Source of the DNA: Xanthomonas sp. GPE 39
GTDB lineage: Bacteria; Pseudomonadota; Gammaproteobacteria; Xanthomonadales; Xanthomonadaceae
NCBI RefSeq assembly: GCF_000963005.1
Contig: NZ_JZHZ01000007.1
Span: 1,942,848-2,006,847 of the forward strand
Length of the DNA stretch: 64,000 nucleotides
Direction of reading: 5' to 3'
Position 1 is the stretch's first letter. Each line of letters starts with the position of its first letter. Shown here piece by piece: positions 54,383 to 64,000 of this stretch. Under the pieces are notes generated by a model, which worked only from the letters and a program-made list of their open reading frames with translations, made no database searches and was not told the origin of the DNA. The translations under genes were made by a program, and so were the position numbers.

Positions 54383-55783
54383 ATGCCGATGCGCCTGCGC
54401 CTGTATAACAACCTGACCCGCCAGCTCGATGCCTTCGAACCACTCGATCGCGATGCCGGCCCGACCTTCTACGTCTGCGGCCCGACCGTCTACAACTACG
54501 CGCACATCGGCAACGCGCGCGGCCCGGTGGTGTTCGACGTGCTGGCCAAGCTGCTGCGGCGGCGCTACGGGCGGCTGCGCTATGCGCGCAACATCACCGA
54601 CGTGGACGACAAGATCAATGCCGCCGCGCAGGCTCAGGGCGTGCCGATCAGCGCGATCACCGACCGCTTCGCCGCCATCTACCGGCAGGACATGGCCGCG
54701 TTGGGCGTGGCCCCGCCGGACATCGAGCCGCAAGCGACCACCCACATCCCGCAGATCGTGGCGATGATCCAGCGGCTGATCGACAACGGCCACGCCTACG
54801 CCGCCGAGGGGCATGTGCTGTTCGCAGTGGCCAGCTTCGCCGACTACGGCAAACTCTCGCGGCGCGACCCGGAAGAAATGCTGGCCGGCGCCCGCGTCGA
54901 GGTGGCACCTTACAAACGCGACCCAGGCGACTTCGTCCTGTGGAAGCCCTCCAGCGACGACCTGCCCGGCTGGGACTCGCCATGGGGCCGTGGCCGACCG
55001 GGTTGGCACATCGAGTGCTCGGCGATGGCCGCCGCGCACCTGGGCGAGACCATCGACATCCATGCCGGTGGCGTGGACCTGCAGTTCCCACATCACGAGA
55101 ACGAAATCGCGCAGAGCCAGTGCGCCCACGGTGGCGCCACCTTTGCCCGCTTCTGGCTGCACAACGGCATGCTCACTTTCAGCGGCGCCAAGATGAGCAA
55201 GTCGCTGGGCAACATCGAAACGGTGCACGAGCTGATCGCCAAGCATCCGCCCGAAGCACTGCGCTACGCCCTGCTGAGCGCGCATTATCGGCAACCGCTG
55301 GACTGGTCGCAGACGCTGATCGCGCAATCGAAAAATACGCTGGATCGGTTATATGGGACGCTGCGCGACCTGTCCGATTATTCCGCCGAACCGGAAATCC
55401 CGGCCGAAGTGGACATCGCGCTCGATGACGATCTCAACACCCCACGGGCGCTGGCCGAGCTGTCCGCCCTCGCCTCGCACGCGCGGACGATCCTGTCCAA
55501 ACCCGAGCGCATTGGCCCGGCCGAACACGCCGAACTTGCTCATGTAAAAGCCAACCTGCTCGGTGCCGGCCTCGCCCTGGGCCTGTTGCAGCAGGATCCC
55601 GGCGTATGGTTCAAAGGCAGCGATAACGAGGACGATGCGTCCATCCAAGCCTTGATCGACGAGCGCAGCGCCGCCAAGCAACGTCGCGACTTCGCCCGTG
55701 CCGACGCCATCCGCCAACAACTCGCCGACACCGGCATCGTGCTCGAAGACACCCCGCAAGGCATCCGCTGGAAGCGTGCCTGA
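54383..55783 (+). CDS. cysS: cysteinyl-tRNA synthetase
   Basis: The 466-residue class I synthetase has the zinc Cys and HIGH-type motif ([17 protein letters not shown]), WHIECSAM, the HHENEIAQS zinc/His segment and KMSKSLGN. It charges tRNA-Cys. The in-frame ATG at 54389 is equally possible and closer to family starts. sufE follows 38 bases later. Confidence 0.95.
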   Translation: MPMRLRLYNNLTRQLDAFEPLDRDAGPTFYVCGPTVYNYAHIGNARGPVVFDVLAKLLRRRYGRLRYARNITDVDDKINAAAQAQGVPISAITDRFAAIYRQDMAALGVAPPDIEPQATTHIPQIVAMIQRLIDNGHAYAAEGHVLFAVASFADYGKLSRRDPEEMLAGARVEVAPYKRDPGDFVLWKPSSDDLPGWDSPWGRGRPGWHIECSAMAAAHLGETIDIHAGGVDLQFPHHENEIAQSQCAHGGATFARFWLHNGMLTFSGAKMSKSLGNIETVHELIAKHPPEALRYALLSAHYRQPLDWSQTLIAQSKNTLDRLYGTLRDLSDYSAEPEIPAEVDIALDDDLNTPRALAELSALASHARTILSKPERIGPAEHAELAHVKANLLGAGLALGLLQQDPGVWFKGSDNEDDASIQALIDERSAAKQRRDFARADAIRQQLADTGIVLEDTPQGIRWKRA

Positions 55784-55821
55784 TCGGCATCTCGCCCCCT
55801 TTCTCCTGACCCACTCTGCCA

Positions 55822-56262
55822 GTGACCGACACCGATTTCCCGCTCGAACCCACGCCCACCGCCGCACAGGCCGCCATCGCCGAGGAGTTCGGCTTCTTCG
55901 GCGACTGGTCCGAGCGTTACCAATACCTGATCGACCTGGGCCGCAAACTCCCCGCCTTCCCCGAGGCATGGAAGACCGAAGAACATCGCCTGCACGGTTG
56001 CCAGTCGATGGTATGGATCGTGCCCGAGGGCAACGCCGAGCGCCTGGTGTTTCATGCCATCAGCGATTCGGCCATCGTCTCCGGGCTGATCTACCTGGTG
56101 CTGCGGATCTACTCCGGGCGCAGCGCCGCCGACATCCTGGCCACCGCGCCGGACTTCGTCGCGGCCATCGGCCTGGGTAAGCATCTCTCGCCGACCCGCA
56201 GCAACGGCCTAGCTGCGCTGCTGGCCTTCATCCAGGACACCGCCCGCGCGCAACAGACATGA
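55822..56262 (+). CDS. sufE: cysteine desulfuration protein SufE
   Basis: The 146-residue protein accepts sulfane sulfur from the cysteine desulfurase SufS on the Cys in HGCQSMVWI and passes it to the SufBCD scaffold. It has the N-terminal EEFGFFGDWSERYQYLIDLG and the C-terminal LSPTRSNGLAALL. A GTG start is used. It lies between cysS and an MFS gene, with an ATGA overlap to the latter, and no other suf genes are nearby. Confidence 0.92.
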   Translation: MTDTDFPLEPTPTAAQAAIAEEFGFFGDWSERYQYLIDLGRKLPAFPEAWKTEEHRLHGCQSMVWIVPEGNAERLVFHAISDSAIVSGLIYLVLRIYSGRSAADILATAPDFVAAIGLGKHLSPTRSNGLAALLAFIQDTARAQQT

Positions 56263-57506
56263 GCGCACCGTTGCCCACGCCGCATACACTGCGCACCGTA
56301 CTGGCGCATCCCGGCTTCCCCTTGGTACTGGGCTATCGCATCTGCACGATGCTGTCCTATCAGATCGTCGCGGTCACGGTTGGCTGGCACATCTACGAAA
56401 TCACCCACAATACCTTCTCGCTGGGCCTGATCGGGCTAGCCGAGATTCTGCCGTTCTTCTGCATCGCCCCATTTGCCGGCTACCTGGTCGATCACCTGCC
56501 GCGACGCCGGCTGGGTATGCTCTCCTGCCTGGGCCTAATCGCCACCGCTGGCGTGCTGACCGCAGTGAGCGCTGGCTGGCTGCCCGTGCATGGGGTGTGG
56601 CCAATCTACGCGGCGATTGCGCTGACCGGCGCAGCGCGCGCGTTCTTGAATCCGGTCTACAGCGCGCTGTTCGCGCATGTTCTGCCCCGCGCAGCGTATG
56701 CGCGTGGCGCTGGTGTCGGCAGCGTCGCGTTCCAGGCCGGCAACGTGATCGGGCCGGCACTGGGGGGCCTGCTGGTCGGCTTTGGTGGCAAAAGCCTGGC
56801 CTACGGCACCGCCATGGGCGTGGCCACCCTGTCACTGCTGGCGATGTGGCTGTTGCGCGTGGACGAGCCGATCCATGACGGCCCACGCACACCGATCTTC
56901 CGCAGCATCGCCGAAGGTGCGCAGTTCGTATTCTCCAATCAGATCATGCTCGGCGCGATGGCCCTGGACATGTTCTCGGTCCTGCTGGGCGGCGCAGTCT
57001 CGATGCTGCCTGCCTTCATCCACGACATTCTGCACCACGGCCCCACCGGCCTGGGCATCCTGCGCGGCGCGCCAGCGCTGGGCTCGATCCTGATCGGCGT
57101 GTGGTTGGCGCGACATCCATTACAACGCAATGCCGGACGTGTATTGCTGATGGCAGTGGCCGGCTTCGGCCTGTGCACCATCGCCTTCGGCTTATCGCGG
57201 CACTTCTGGCTATCGGCCGCGATCCTGCTGGTCTACGGCATGTGCGATGGAGTCTCGGTGATCGTGCGCTCGACCATCCTGCAACTGGTCACGCCAGATG
57301 CGATGCGGGGCCGGGTATCGTCGATCAGCAGCATTTTCATCGGTTCGTCGAACGAACTGGGTGCTTTCTACGACGGCGTCATGGCGCGGCTGATCCATCT
57401 GGTGCCGGCGGTGATCCTGGGAGGCTGCGTCACCCTGGGCGTGGTCGGCATCACCGCCTGGAAGGCACCCAAGCTGCGCCGGTTGGATTTGCGCGACCTG
57501 CAGTAG
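56259..57506 (+). CDS. MFS transporter (EntS-like)
   Basis: The 415-residue protein has 12 predicted helices. The first loop has VDHLPRRRLGML and the later halves show GSIL and PDAMRGRVSSI, as in the group of MFS exporters that includes EntS and macrolide efflux proteins. The substrate is unknown. It is translationally coupled to sufE. It ends 31 bases from the convergent hydrolase gene. Confidence 0.85.
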   Translation: MSAPLPTPHTLRTVLAHPGFPLVLGYRICTMLSYQIVAVTVGWHIYEITHNTFSLGLIGLAEILPFFCIAPFAGYLVDHLPRRRLGMLSCLGLIATAGVLTAVSAGWLPVHGVWPIYAAIALTGAARAFLNPVYSALFAHVLPRAAYARGAGVGSVAFQAGNVIGPALGGLLVGFGGKSLAYGTAMGVATLSLLAMWLLRVDEPIHDGPRTPIFRSIAEGAQFVFSNQIMLGAMALDMFSVLLGGAVSMLPAFIHDILHHGPTGLGILRGAPALGSILIGVWLARHPLQRNAGRVLLMAVAGFGLCTIAFGLSRHFWLSAAILLVYGMCDGVSVIVRSTILQLVTPDAMRGRVSSISSIFIGSSNELGAFYDGVMARLIHLVPAVILGGCVTLGVVGITAWKAPKLRRLDLRDLQ

Positions 57507-57537
57507 CAAATGCGCGCCGCATGCGCCGCCGCCATGC

Positions 57538-58650
57538 TCAATGTGCGACGGAAGACGACAACGCAACGTCATGGCTCCACGCGTGCGCGCAATCGGGCAC
57601 ACCCAAGGGTTGCGCCAGCCCTGCCCGAGTGGCCAAAAACCGGCACGTCGCCGCGAATACCTCCGGCACCGCCCTGGAACGGATCGGCGAGGCCAGGATA
57701 TGGTCGTTCGCCATCGGAAAATTCACCGCCTGACGCAGCGCAGGCGATGTCCCCAACTGTTTGAACATCGCCTGCATGGACGCCACCGACACCGTTTTGT
57801 CCTGATGTCGCGCGTCGCGGTAGTAATACCCCAGGAAGACTGGCACGTGGATCCGCGCGTAGGTCGCCGGCTGCATGCCGCCGCGGGTCAGTGCCGCCAG
57901 CGCACGATAGCCATCCACATGCGTTGCCTCGGCCCAGTATGCGTTTTCGACTGGATGGCGCAAGATCGGATCACCGCCGTTGTAGATCAGGGCGAGCATC
58001 TGCACGCCCCAGGGCCACAGCATCGGTTGCAACTTTGCGTCGCATTCGCGCACCAACGGCGACCACAACACCAGGGCCTGCACTTGCCGCGGATTCGCAG
58101 CCACCGCTTGCACCGCCAACGCGCCCCCCATTGAACTGCCGATCACCACCACCCGCTCGCCCAGTACCCGCGTCACCGCCAGGGCCTCGGCGGCGCCGAC
58201 GAGCAAGCGTCCGGCATCGACACCGCGCAACGCATCGACCGCAACCAGACCATGCCCCGGCAAGCGTGGCAGATACAGATTGCAACCGAAGCTACGCGCC
58301 AGACGCACATGCGTGGGCGCCCCTTCGCCTTGGCTGGCGGTAAAACCATGCAAATAGACCATTGCACAGCCGCGCCGCCCCGGATGTGCCGGGTCGGCCC
58401 AGACGATGCGCGCCTGATTGTCCACCCGCAGCCCTGGCGTGGCGCGTTCGCGCGCATCGATCCACTTCTGTAGTGCCAGCGGATCCTGTGGTACCGCTGG
58501 CGCCGCGATCCGAGGCAAGACCACACTGACTCGTGGCCCCAGCACAATGATCGCCGCCAGCAGCAGTAGCACGCTGGACAACAACCAGCGCCATCTACCA
58601 CGGCGACACGGTTGCTGCTGCGCCGTGGCGCGCTCGACAGCATCACGCAT
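57538..58650 (-). CDS. membrane-anchored alpha/beta hydrolase
   Basis: The 370-residue protein has an N-terminal basic stretch and a single membrane helix (WLLSSVLLLLAAIIVLG, about residues 22-38), then an alpha/beta hydrolase domain. The nucleophile is in VIGSSMGG (about 190), the oxyanion segment is VYLHGFTASQGE and the terminal His is in NDHI. The fold resembles the monoglyceride-lipase or serine aminopeptidase S33 group (PF12146). The substrate is not deducible. Confidence 0.8.
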   Translation of the reverse strand: MRDAVERATAQQQPCRRGRWRWLLSSVLLLLAAIIVLGPRVSVVLPRIAAPAVPQDPLALQKWIDARERATPGLRVDNQARIVWADPAHPGRRGCAMVYLHGFTASQGEGAPTHVRLARSFGCNLYLPRLPGHGLVAVDALRGVDAGRLLVGAAEALAVTRVLGERVVVIGSSMGGALAVQAVAANPRQVQALVLWSPLVRECDAKLQPMLWPWGVQMLALIYNGGDPILRHPVENAYWAEATHVDGYRALAALTRGGMQPATYARIHVPVFLGYYYRDARHQDKTVSVASMQAMFKQLGTSPALRQAVNFPMANDHILASPIRSRAVPEVFAATCRFLATRAGLAQPLGVPDCAHAWSHDVALSSSVAH

Positions 58651-59064
58651 TGAGTTCCCCCTGCCCACCCACTCTCACAACGACGATCAAACAGAAACAA
58701 CGACTGGATGACATGAACGCGAAACAACCACATGGCGATATCGGCATCTGCTCAGCGTGCGGTAGTGGCATGACAAGGGCATGTACGACATTGGTGGCGT
58801 ATGCCGCATCGTAGTTGAATCACGGTGTCGTCCGTCCACTGCAGTGACGGGAATGCACCGCAACGCCGCACGGGGAAAAGGTTGGCGCAGCATCGGCGTC
58901 ATCAGCGAGAAAGCGCGCACGCCACAGCGAATGGCACAAAACACAGCGACAATGCGTGGCGCAGACGTCATCGCCACGCGTCAACTTGCCCACCGCTGCA
59001 TCAGCGGATCGCACCACTTGGCGGCAGGCGACACCAAGCCGGATAGGCGTGAAGATCCACCAGA
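58651..59064. other. intergenic region between hydrolase and dksA-like gene
   Basis: No gene supported. Short frames have no domains. It carries the hydrolase promoter (leftward) and leads into the terminator of the gene ending at 59121. Confidence 0.5.
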
Positions 59065-59070
59065 AAATGC

Positions 59071-59094
59071 AAAGCCCCGCGCAAGCGGGGCCTT
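59071..59094 (-). terminator. terminator of the dksA-like gene
   Basis: On the minus strand GGCCCCGC-TTGC-GCGGGGCT is followed by TTTGCATTTT. It is 27 bases after the dksA-like stop. Confidence 0.8.
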
Positions 59095-59120
59095 GGCGAC
59101 GCAGAAGTGGCCGTGGAGAA

Positions 59121-60260
59121 TCAGTCGCCCTGCTGCTTCTGCAAATGCTCCCAGCGTTCCTGCGCGTCGATCGTGCGCTCGGCGGTCAGGCGCGCATCCA
59201 AACGCTCCAGGCCAATTTCCTCGCCTGTGTCGACGCAGTAGCCGTAATCGCCTGCATCCAGGCGCTTGAGCGTGCTGTCGATCTTGCCGATCAACTTGCG
59301 GTAACGGTCGCGGGTACGCAGTTCCAGCGAGTTCTCGGTCTCACGGGTGGCGCGCTCGGCTTCGTCGCCGATATCGCGGACTTCATCGCGCAGGTTCTCG
59401 ATGGTCTGCTTGGATTCCTCCACCAGATCGGCACGCCAAGTGAGCAGGCGCTGACGGAAGTATTCCTGCTGCAACGCACTCATGTATTCCTCGTCCGCCG
59501 CAGGCTTATAACCCTTGGGCAGGATAGGACGACCGGTCGCCTCGTCGGTCATGTAATCGACCACTTTGTATTTGGCTGGCTTGACTGGCGCGCTGGACTT
59601 GGCAGCCACAGCCACGGCAACTTTGCCAGTGGGCCTGGCAACCGGCGCCTTCGGGGTGGGTTCGGATTTGGTGGGGGTTTTCGCGGAGGATTTCGAAACG
59701 GACACAGGATTCTTTTGTGGCGGGGCCGGAGACATCACGGGCGCAGCGGCGACGGGCTTGGGAGCCGGTGCCGCAGCAGGCGCGACAGACTTGGCCTGGA
59801 CAGGCTTGGCCGCAGCCGGCTTGGATGCCGGCGTCGGTACGGAGGTGGACGTCGCAGGAGCGGCGACCGGTTTGGACTTGACGGCCGGCTTGGATTTGGC
59901 GGCAGGCGCAGCCGGCTTGGCAACAGGCTTCGGCGCCGGTTTCACTACCGGTTTGTTGGCAACATGCGCAGACTTGCCGACAGATTTGGCGGCGGGCTTG
60001 ACCGATTTTGCCGCTGATTTTGCCGACGTTTTTTTGACAACTGCGGATTTGGCGGCTGCGACAGGCTTACCCGCCGCTTTTTTGACCGTAGGCTTATTTA
60101 CGGGCTGCTTCGCAAGCGCAGCCTTTGCCACTGGCTTGGCCGGCGTTTTTTTCGACGGCTTGGCAGCAGCAGCATTGCCAGCCGTCGCTTTCTTGGCGAC
60201 AGGCTTGGCGGGCTTTTTGACGGCCTGAACGGCCTTCTTTGCAGGTTTTTTGGCAGCCAC
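59121..60260 (-). CDS. dksA: DksA-family RNA polymerase-binding protein with Lys/Ala/Pro-rich extension
   Basis: The GTG at 60260 is preceded by AAGGAAG at 6 bases, giving 379 residues. About the first 240 residues are Lys/Ala/Pro-rich, histone H1-like. The DksA part follows: a coiled coil (VEESKQTIENLRDEVRDIG, then ERATRETENSLELRTRDR) with an acidic tip and a C-terminal GDYGYCVDTGEEIGLERLDA. Only one of the four classical zinc Cys is kept. DksA lets RNA polymerase respond to ppGpp. The extension could bind nucleic acid. Confidence 0.88.
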   Translation of the reverse strand: MAAKKPAKKAVQAVKKPAKPVAKKATAGNAAAAKPSKKTPAKPVAKAALAKQPVNKPTVKKAAGKPVAAAKSAVVKKTSAKSAAKSVKPAAKSVGKSAHVANKPVVKPAPKPVAKPAAPAAKSKPAVKSKPVAAPATSTSVPTPASKPAAAKPVQAKSVAPAAAPAPKPVAAAPVMSPAPPQKNPVSVSKSSAKTPTKSEPTPKAPVARPTGKVAVAVAAKSSAPVKPAKYKVVDYMTDEATGRPILPKGYKPAADEEYMSALQQEYFRQRLLTWRADLVEESKQTIENLRDEVRDIGDEAERATRETENSLELRTRDRYRKLIGKIDSTLKRLDAGDYGYCVDTGEEIGLERLDARLTAERTIDAQERWEHLQKQQGD

Positions 60261-60391
60261 GAAACGCTTCCTTGATCTTCCCGGGGCCCGGGAAAGCGGG
60301 CCTTTATAGCCTACCCTACCCTTAGCGGCAACAACGCCGCGTATACGCCGACCTACACCGCCTAGTCCAGCAGGTGGCATATCATGGTGGC

Positions 60392-60646
60392 GTGATCGTC
60401 CGCGCTCTCATTATTCTGCTGCGCCTATACAAGCGCTTCATCAGTCCGCTGCTGGGGCCGCGCTGCCGTTTCGTGCCCAGTTGCTCGACCTACGCAATGA
60501 CCGCTATCGCCCGTTATGGCGCGCTGCGTGGCGGCTGGATGGCCGTTTGCCGCGTCAGCCGCTGCCATCCCTTCCATCCCGGCGGGTTCGATCCGGTGCC
60601 AGACCCCACCACTCCCCCAACTTGTCGCTGCCGAGGAAAATCCTGA
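60392..60646 (+). CDS. yidD: membrane protein insertion efficiency factor YidD
   Basis: An 84-residue protein with the YidD signature: an amphipathic start ([21 protein letters not shown]), [11 protein letters not shown] with the paired Cys, and [22 protein letters not shown] at 60392 fits the family start. The longer frame adds only six residues. YidD normally sits with rnpA and yidC near oriC; here it precedes pyrC with a TGATG overlap. Confidence 0.9.
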   Translation: MIVRALIILLRLYKRFISPLLGPRCRFVPSCSTYAMTAIARYGALRGGWMAVCRVSRCHPFHPGGFDPVPDPTTPPTCRCRGKS

Positions 60647-61980
60647 TGTCCGCTTCCACACTCATCGTCAACGCGCGCCTGGTCAACGAAGGCCATGAAA
60701 CCCAGGGCGACCTGCGCATCGCTGACGGCCGCATCGCCGCGATCGCCTCGCAACTGGGCGCACGCGAAGGCGAGACGGTGGTCGATGCCAAGGGGCGCTG
60801 GCTACTGCCAGGCATGATCGACGATCAAGTGCACTTCCGCGAACCAGGCCTGACCCACAAAGGCGACATCGCCAGCGAATCGGCGGCCGCAGTGGCCGGC
60901 GGCCTGACCAGCTTCATGGACATGCCCAATACCAATCCGCCGACCCTGGACGCGGCCGCCTTGCAGGCCAAGTACGACGCCGCGCGCGGCCGCGCCTGGG
61001 GCAACTACGGCTTTTACCTGGGTGCCAGCAACGACAATCTGGCCGCGATACAGACGCTGGATCCGAAGACCGCACCTGGCATCAAGGTGTTCATGGGCGC
61101 CTCCACCGGCAACATGCTGGTGGACAATCCGCACACGCTGGACGCGATTTTCCGCGACGCGCCGACGCCGATCATCACCCACTGCGAGGACACGCCGACC
61201 ATCGACGCGACCCTGGCCGCGTTCAAGCAGCAGTACGGCGAAGCGCTGAATGCGCAGATGCATGGGGACATCCGCTCGCGCGAGGCCTGCCTGAAATCCT
61301 CGCAACTGGCGGTATCGTTGGCAAAGAAGCATGGCACCCGCCTGCACGTGCTGCATATTTCCACCGCCGACGAGCTGGCACTGTTCGCACCGGGACCGAT
61401 CCAGGGCAAACGCATCACCGCCGAGACCTGCATCCACTTCCTGCGCTTCGACAGCGCCGACTACGCCACGCTCGGCAACCTGATCAAGTGCAATCCGTCG
61501 ATCAAGGATGCAAGCGACCGCGAGGCGCTGATCCGCGCACTGACCGAGGACGTGATCGACGTGCTCGCCACCGATCACGCCCCGCATACCTTGGAAGAGA
61601 AGAGCAAGCCGTATGCACAGGCGCCGTCGGGGTTGCCGCTGGTGCAGTACGCGCTGGTCGCGGCGCTGGAACTGGTCCATGAAGGCCGGCTCAGCGTGGC
61701 CCAGGTGGTGCACAAATTCGCGCATGCGCCTGCGCTGCTGTTCGACGTGCACGAGCGCGGCTTCCTGCGCGAGGGTTATCACGCCGACCTGGTGCTGATC
61801 GACGACAGCGCCTTCACCGTGCAGCGCGAGGACGTGCTGTCCAAATGCGGCTGGTCGCCGTTCGAGGGCCGCCGATTCCGCTCGAAGATCGCCACCACCT
61901 GGGTCAACGGCGAGCTGGCCTGGGATGGAACGCGTTTGGTCGGCCATCCGAATGGGCAACGCCTGGTCTTCGACCGCTGA
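60646..61980 (+). CDS. pyrC: dihydroorotase
   Basis: The 444-residue amidohydrolase catalyses ring closure of carbamoyl aspartate in pyrimidine synthesis. The metal site reads GMIDDQVHFREPG: the first His of the usual HxH is Gln, a variant that occurs in this class. Other ligands are in VFMGAST (a non-carboxylated Lys position), HCEDTP and ATDHAPH. It overlaps yidD by TGATG and the M23 peptidase gene by TGATG. Confidence 0.9.
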   Translation: MSASTLIVNARLVNEGHETQGDLRIADGRIAAIASQLGAREGETVVDAKGRWLLPGMIDDQVHFREPGLTHKGDIASESAAAVAGGLTSFMDMPNTNPPTLDAAALQAKYDAARGRAWGNYGFYLGASNDNLAAIQTLDPKTAPGIKVFMGASTGNMLVDNPHTLDAIFRDAPTPIITHCEDTPTIDATLAAFKQQYGEALNAQMHGDIRSREACLKSSQLAVSLAKKHGTRLHVLHISTADELALFAPGPIQGKRITAETCIHFLRFDSADYATLGNLIKCNPSIKDASDREALIRALTEDVIDVLATDHAPHTLEEKSKPYAQAPSGLPLVQYALVAALELVHEGRLSVAQVVHKFAHAPALLFDVHERGFLREGYHADLVLIDDSAFTVQREDVLSKCGWSPFEGRRFRSKIATTWVNGELAWDGTRLVGHPNGQRLVFDR

Positions 61981-62846
61981 TGTCACACCGTCTCTTGCCA
62001 AGCCGCGCGTGCTGGGCGCTCGGCCTATTGGTAGCAGCAATGGCCCTCCCATTGTGGACGCAGCCAGCAGCGGCCATCGGCACCGACACGCGCAGCGTAT
62101 TCCCGCATAGCGCATCGCAAGGCGCGCTGGTGATCGGCAAGGTGCCCTCCGGCAGCCGTGTGAAATACGCTGGGCGAACGCTGCGTGTCAGCGAGGACGG
62201 CAGCGTGGTGTTCGGTATCGGCCGTGACGAACGCGGGCCGCTGCAGATCGTGGTGCAACCTGCAGACGGCAGTAGCGAAACAATCGAAATCGCGGTGACA
62301 GCGCGCGATTGGCCGCTCGAATACGTCAACGGCGTTCCACCGAAGACAGTCAACCCGCCTGCGGCAATCGCCGAGCGAATCAAGCGGGAACAGGCCCAGG
62401 TCAGCGCCGCGCGCGACCGCGACGATCCACGCACCGACTTCGCCGCGCCCTTCATCTGGCCAGTACAGGGCCGTATCAGTGGCCGCTTCGGCAATGCCCG
62501 CGTCTATAACGGTCAACCCGGCGCCGGCCACTCTGGGATGGACATCGCCGTGCCCACAGGCACCCCAGTCAAAGCCCCCGCTGCGGGCGTGATCACCTTC
62601 GCCGCGCCGGATCTGTACCTGACCGGCGGCACCATCCTGCTCGATCACGGCTACGGCGTCAGCTCCAACTTCCTGCATCTATCACGGATCGACGTGAAGG
62701 TCGGCGACCGGATCGTTCAAGGCCAGGTCATCGGTGCGAGCGGCGCCACCGGGCGCGCGACCGGACCGCATCTGCACTGGGGAATGAACTGGTTCGATGT
62801 TCGCATCGACCCACTGCTGGTACTTGAACGCACGAAATCACGTTGA
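61980..62846 (+). CDS. secreted M23 (LytM-type) peptidase
   Basis: The 288-residue protein has a signal peptide ending PAAA (about residue 32). After a beta-rich N-terminal part, the M23 domain (about 160-285) has the zinc and catalytic residues in HSGMDIAVP and HLHWGM. An intervening FLHLS supplies another His. It acts on peptidoglycan cross-links in the periplasm or serves as a regulator of amidases if it were inactive; here all ligands look intact. It is translationally coupled to pyrC. Confidence 0.92.
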   Translation: MSHRLLPSRACWALGLLVAAMALPLWTQPAAAIGTDTRSVFPHSASQGALVIGKVPSGSRVKYAGRTLRVSEDGSVVFGIGRDERGPLQIVVQPADGSSETIEIAVTARDWPLEYVNGVPPKTVNPPAAIAERIKREQAQVSAARDRDDPRTDFAAPFIWPVQGRISGRFGNARVYNGQPGAGHSGMDIAVPTGTPVKAPAAGVITFAAPDLYLTGGTILLDHGYGVSSNFLHLSRIDVKVGDRIVQGQVIGASGATGRATGPHLHWGMNWFDVRIDPLLVLERTKSR

Positions 62847-63431
62847 CGGCACTCCATTCATCGCGACACAACGTGGGATGCGTCATTGACGATGACAGCA
62901 CTGCCGCCGCAGTGATGCAATTCGATGGGAGCGGCAGCCGGCACGAGACATCCATCTCGACAAAGCAGAGACCTGCGACACGGGGCAACAACTGACGCGC
63001 GCAGCATCAGGACGCTGAGATTCTTCACTTGTTATCGGACTCACGCCGTTGATCATACTGGTTACAGCACAATCCACCCCCTGATCGCGCCAGCATACTA
63101 TTAAGAAACCCCAGCTTTGACTCAAAACAATCAATGCGCCATGTAAGCACCCTTACATGAAATGCAGATGAAATATGCTGATAACAGAGCCAACAACGAT
63201 ACAACCATCAACACCACCACATTCAGCAGCCGACAAGATGACGGCAAGTACCCCATCGCGCCCATTAAGCGTGAAACGACGCTCACAAGACCCGTAAATT
63301 TATATTGCATGATATAGAAAATAATAAAAACACATTAAAATCATACACCATGGAAATTCACATAGAAAATTAACATGGACGCGCCACGCTCCATTGAAGA
63401 AAACCGCCATAATCTTGAAAGAAAAATCCTT
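62847..63431. other. A+T-rich intergenic region before pectinesterase
   Basis: No gene supported. From about 63290 the DNA is markedly A+T-rich and probably holds the pectinesterase promoter. An in-frame ATG at 63375 is a possible but less likely start of that gene. Confidence 0.55.
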
Positions 63432-64000
63432 ATGCGACTTCCAACTTGGCTGCAGACCTGGGCATTACTGACGGTCGCCCTCCCCCTCGCGGGCAATGCG
63501 CAGAGCTTGATAGGCACTGCCGAAAGACCACAATTGAGCGACGCCGATGCAAAGACCTACACCGCTTCCAACTATCTGTCCCGAGCCGGCACGGTCGACT
63601 CGCTGGTCACCGACAATTGGGATCCGAGCGCGGGGGTCGCACTGCTGAGCGCAAATTATCGCGTCGCTGCCGATGGCTCGGCACCATTCACCAGCGTTCA
63701 AGCTGCGGTGGATCAGGCCGTGGCCGATGGCGGCACCATGCGCCGCTACATCAGCATCGCACCAGGAATCTACAGAGAAGTGGTGTGCATCCCTGAAACG
63801 GCACCGCCGATCACGCTGTTCGGCATGGGCCAAACACCCAGCGACACGCTCGTCACCTTCAACAATGCCAATCTGACGCCCAAACCAGTCGGCACACCTA
63901 CCACCCCTTGCATCAGCAATGCCGATGCCAGCGTCATTGGCACCTCCGGCAGCGCCACATTCACAGTAAGAGCGGACGCATTCCAAGCGCGCAATCTGAC
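63432..64000 (+). CDS. pectinesterase, N-terminal part (runs off window)
   Basis: The 190 visible residues start with a signal peptide (WALLTVALPLAGNAQS). The CE8 pectin methylesterase start follows: DGSAPFTSVQAAVDQAV, then RRYISIAPGIYREVVCIPE and TFTVRADAFQARNL. The catalytic Asp residues lie beyond the right edge. The secreted enzyme removes methyl esters from plant pectin and fits a plant-associated lifestyle. The start at 63432 gives a clean signal peptide. Confidence 0.9.
   Translation, partial: MRLPTWLQTWALLTVALPLAGNAQSLIGTAERPQLSDADAKTYTASNYLSRAGTVDSLVTDNWDPSAGVALLSANYRVAADGSAPFTSVQAAVDQAVADGGTMRRYISIAPGIYREVVCIPETAPPITLFGMGQTPSDTLVTFNNANLTPKPVGTPTTPCISNADASVIGTSGSATFTVRADAFQARNL

Overview
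The window looks like chromosomal DNA of a Xanthomonas species or a very close relative. It is G+C rich. It carries the acetylated arginine pathway typical of the group (acetylornithine transcarbamylase, acetylcitrulline deacetylase and a fused N-acetylglutamate synthase/kinase). It also has a close match to the Xanthomonas alpha-amino-acid ester hydrolase, a pectinesterase and large YadA-like adhesins. Two local losses (ccmE and most of an OsmC-family gene) would fit a lineage with some genome erosion, such as the X. albilineans group; that species guess is inference only.

Layout. 1-750: end of a C13-family peptidase. 837-8981: a minus-strand glycan locus with a discoidin/alpha-alpha-barrel glycosidase, two ABC permeases, a binding lipoprotein and a PF10091-type (GH144-like) lipoprotein; a 30-bp repeat sits upstream of each of the two promoter-proximal genes. 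9300-9880: bolA and a YciI protein. 10241-13624: scpA-scpB-rluB. 13887-23279: a hypothetical gene, a YadA-like adhesin, and a three-gene signalling set (LuxR-type response regulator, hybrid histidine kinase with HPt, pseudo-receiver/EAL protein) arranged like Pseudomonas RocA1-RocS1-RocR. 23408-26021: small secreted protein, omega-amidase-like nitrilase, aminotransferase. 26205-32727: cytochrome c maturation operon ccmABCD-FGHI with ccmE missing. 32958-34070: metX. 34420-34496: tRNA-Pro(CGG) with its own terminator. 35011-38907: a second, larger YadA-like adhesin, followed by a 1-kb low-G+C gap. 39915-41831: alpha-amino-acid ester hydrolase. 53664 down to 42029: an arginine/proline operon read leftward (leader peptide, attenuator, argF, osmC relic, argG, GNAT, argE, argB, GNAT, argC, argH, yciI-like, proB, proA). 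53709-64000: secreted hypothetical, cysS, sufE, MFS transporter, alpha/beta hydrolase, dksA-like gene, yidD, pyrC, M23 peptidase and the start of a pectinesterase.

The most notable observation is the leader in front of argF. It has a good ribosome site, a 33-codon reading frame with three Arg codons, and a strong terminator. The terminator's 5' arm can instead pair with the end of the leader reading frame. This is the layout of a translation-coupled arginine attenuator. Other points of interest are the missing ccmE, the OsmC remnant directly behind argF, the Roc-like cluster beside an adhesin, and the paired repeat in the glycan locus. No CRISPR array, insertion sequence, prophage or rRNA was seen.
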